From positions 1-5,922 of the forward strand of contig JAJXYW010000121.1 in NCBI GenBank assembly GCA_021780415.1: a stretch of 5,922 bases of DNA. The letters are read 5' to 3'. The notes beneath the pieces were generated by a model. That model was not told where the DNA came from and made no database searches. It saw nothing but the letters and a program-made list of their open reading frames with translations. Source of the DNA: Acidobacteriota bacterium (lineage in GTDB: Bacteria; Acidobacteriota; Terriglobia; Terriglobales; Acidobacteriaceae). A program made the translations under genes and the position numbers. Every line of letters begins with the position of its first letter. The stretch's first letter is position 1. This document shows, one piece after another, positions 5,482 through 5,922 of this stretch.

Positions 5482-5922
5482 TCAAGAGTCGAGCAGGCGC
5501 CGGACCGCGGCCTTCAGATCCGGCAGCTTGTTCTGGACGATGTCCCAGAGGATCCCCGCGTCCATCCCAAACCCAAATCCCGCGATTGGATATGGTAGTG
5601 GCGCCGAAAGGCAGAAGGAAGGTCGTTTCCGCGAAAGCTGGTCTTCACCCGCTAAGGGAGTTGGGTTGCCTCCGAGCCCGGCCCCGGCCGGGCGAGGAAG
5701 CGCCAAGGGCGGGGTGGGGCCCCGACGGGCTTTGCCCGTGGGGCGGGGAGGGACTGGCCCTCCCCGTCCAAGAGACAATGCCATTCCCCCGTGGTCCCGA
5801 GAGCCGGCCGAAGCCACCCGCGTTTCAATCGCGGATTTTGGACAGAGTATTCGTGAATCAGGATGTCTCGCAGCCCGGCGATCTTCTTCCATTCCACGTG
5901 AGGTTCGCTATCGCGGACGGCT
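5482..5922 (-). pseudogene. HepT-like (DUF86) toxin gene, interrupted and cut by the window edge
   Basis: HepT-family proteins are HEPN-fold RNase toxins normally paired with the MntA nucleotidyltransferase antitoxin. Two separated pieces are visible on the minus strand. From the window edge to 5847, one frame reads VEWKKIAGLRDILIHEY, which carries the family's R-x4-H-x-Y motif (RDILIHEY). From 5571 to the stop at 5482, a different frame reads FGMDAGILWDIVQNKLPDL and ends in KAAVRRLLDS, matching the family's usual C-terminus (FG.D..I.WDI....LP.L). Joined, HEY-FGMD gives the normal family continuation. The intervening 275 bp is not a multiple of three, so the frame is lost. The first frame runs on to a stop at 5652 with unrelated residues. 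The N-terminal half and any mntA partner lie beyond the right edge. Confidence 0.82.
5572..5846. mobile_element. MITE-like insertion with imperfect terminal inverted repeats inside the HepT-like gene
   Basis: This is the DNA that separates the two HepT pieces. Its left end CCCAAATCCCGCGATTGGA (5572-5590) matches the reverse complement of its right end TTCAATCGCGGATTTTGG (5824-5841) at most positions with a single one-base gap, so it has terminal inverted repeats of about 18 bp. The interior contains no credible gene but several strong hairpins. One has arms CCCGGCC and GGCCGGG; another is ACGGGC-TTT-GCCCGT (5725-5739); a third is GGGGAGGG-ACTGG-CCCTCCCC (5745-5765). I see no clean target-site duplication, though TTTGGG is doubled on the minus strand at the left junction. 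It could instead be a REP/BIME-like palindromic element. The boundaries are inferred from where HepT similarity stops. Confidence 0.6.

Noticed and set aside
5482..5892. A 136-codon minus-strand frame read as one intact gene
   Set aside because: Only its last 29 codons look like HepT. The rest runs through the insertion and is out of frame over the other HepT piece.

Overview
The window looks like part of a GC-rich environmental bacterial chromosome, and is mostly a small locus of secreted or surface-exposed proteins. I lean towards Acidobacteriota or a similar phylum. The reasons are the short duplicated secreted protein of the 'SNMGFK' type, the PKD/Fn3-style exported proteins and the repeat-rich spacers. 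This rests on remembered family resemblance, since there is no rRNA or housekeeping marker.

Layout: positions 1-256 are non-coding, with short repeats and GC-rich stem-loops. Three genes then lie on the minus strand, transcribed right to left. They are a single-pass membrane protein with an Fn3-like C-terminus (2942-2388), a small secreted protein made of two near-identical halves (2279-1692), and a larger exported protein (1669-257) that starts 22 bp after its neighbour's stop and has its own strong ribosome binding site. Across a 246-bp divergent spacer, one plus-strand gene (3204-4892) encodes an exported protein. Its N-terminal region is paralogous to the 1669-257 product, and it continues with two PKD repeats and an Fn3-like domain. 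It ends in a clear rho-independent terminator.

Positions 4893-5481 hold no convincing gene but are rich in repeats: 8-bp and 7-bp direct repeats, then a 42-bp palindromic tandem array. The right edge (5922-5482, minus) holds the C-terminal half of a HepT-like (DUF86) toxin. It is split by about 275 bp directly after its Rx4HxY motif, and the interrupting DNA has imperfect terminal inverted repeats, so it looks like a MITE-like insertion.

The four intact genes share an export or membrane theme, and three of the products end in Fn3-like sandwiches. They may form a cell-surface or adhesion module, but no enzymatic motif is visible and the actual function is unknown. The most notable points are the disrupted toxin with its insertion element, the 42-bp array whose copies each contain ATG-to-stop micro-ORFs, and the base-composition break inside the 1669-257 gene exactly at a domain linker.
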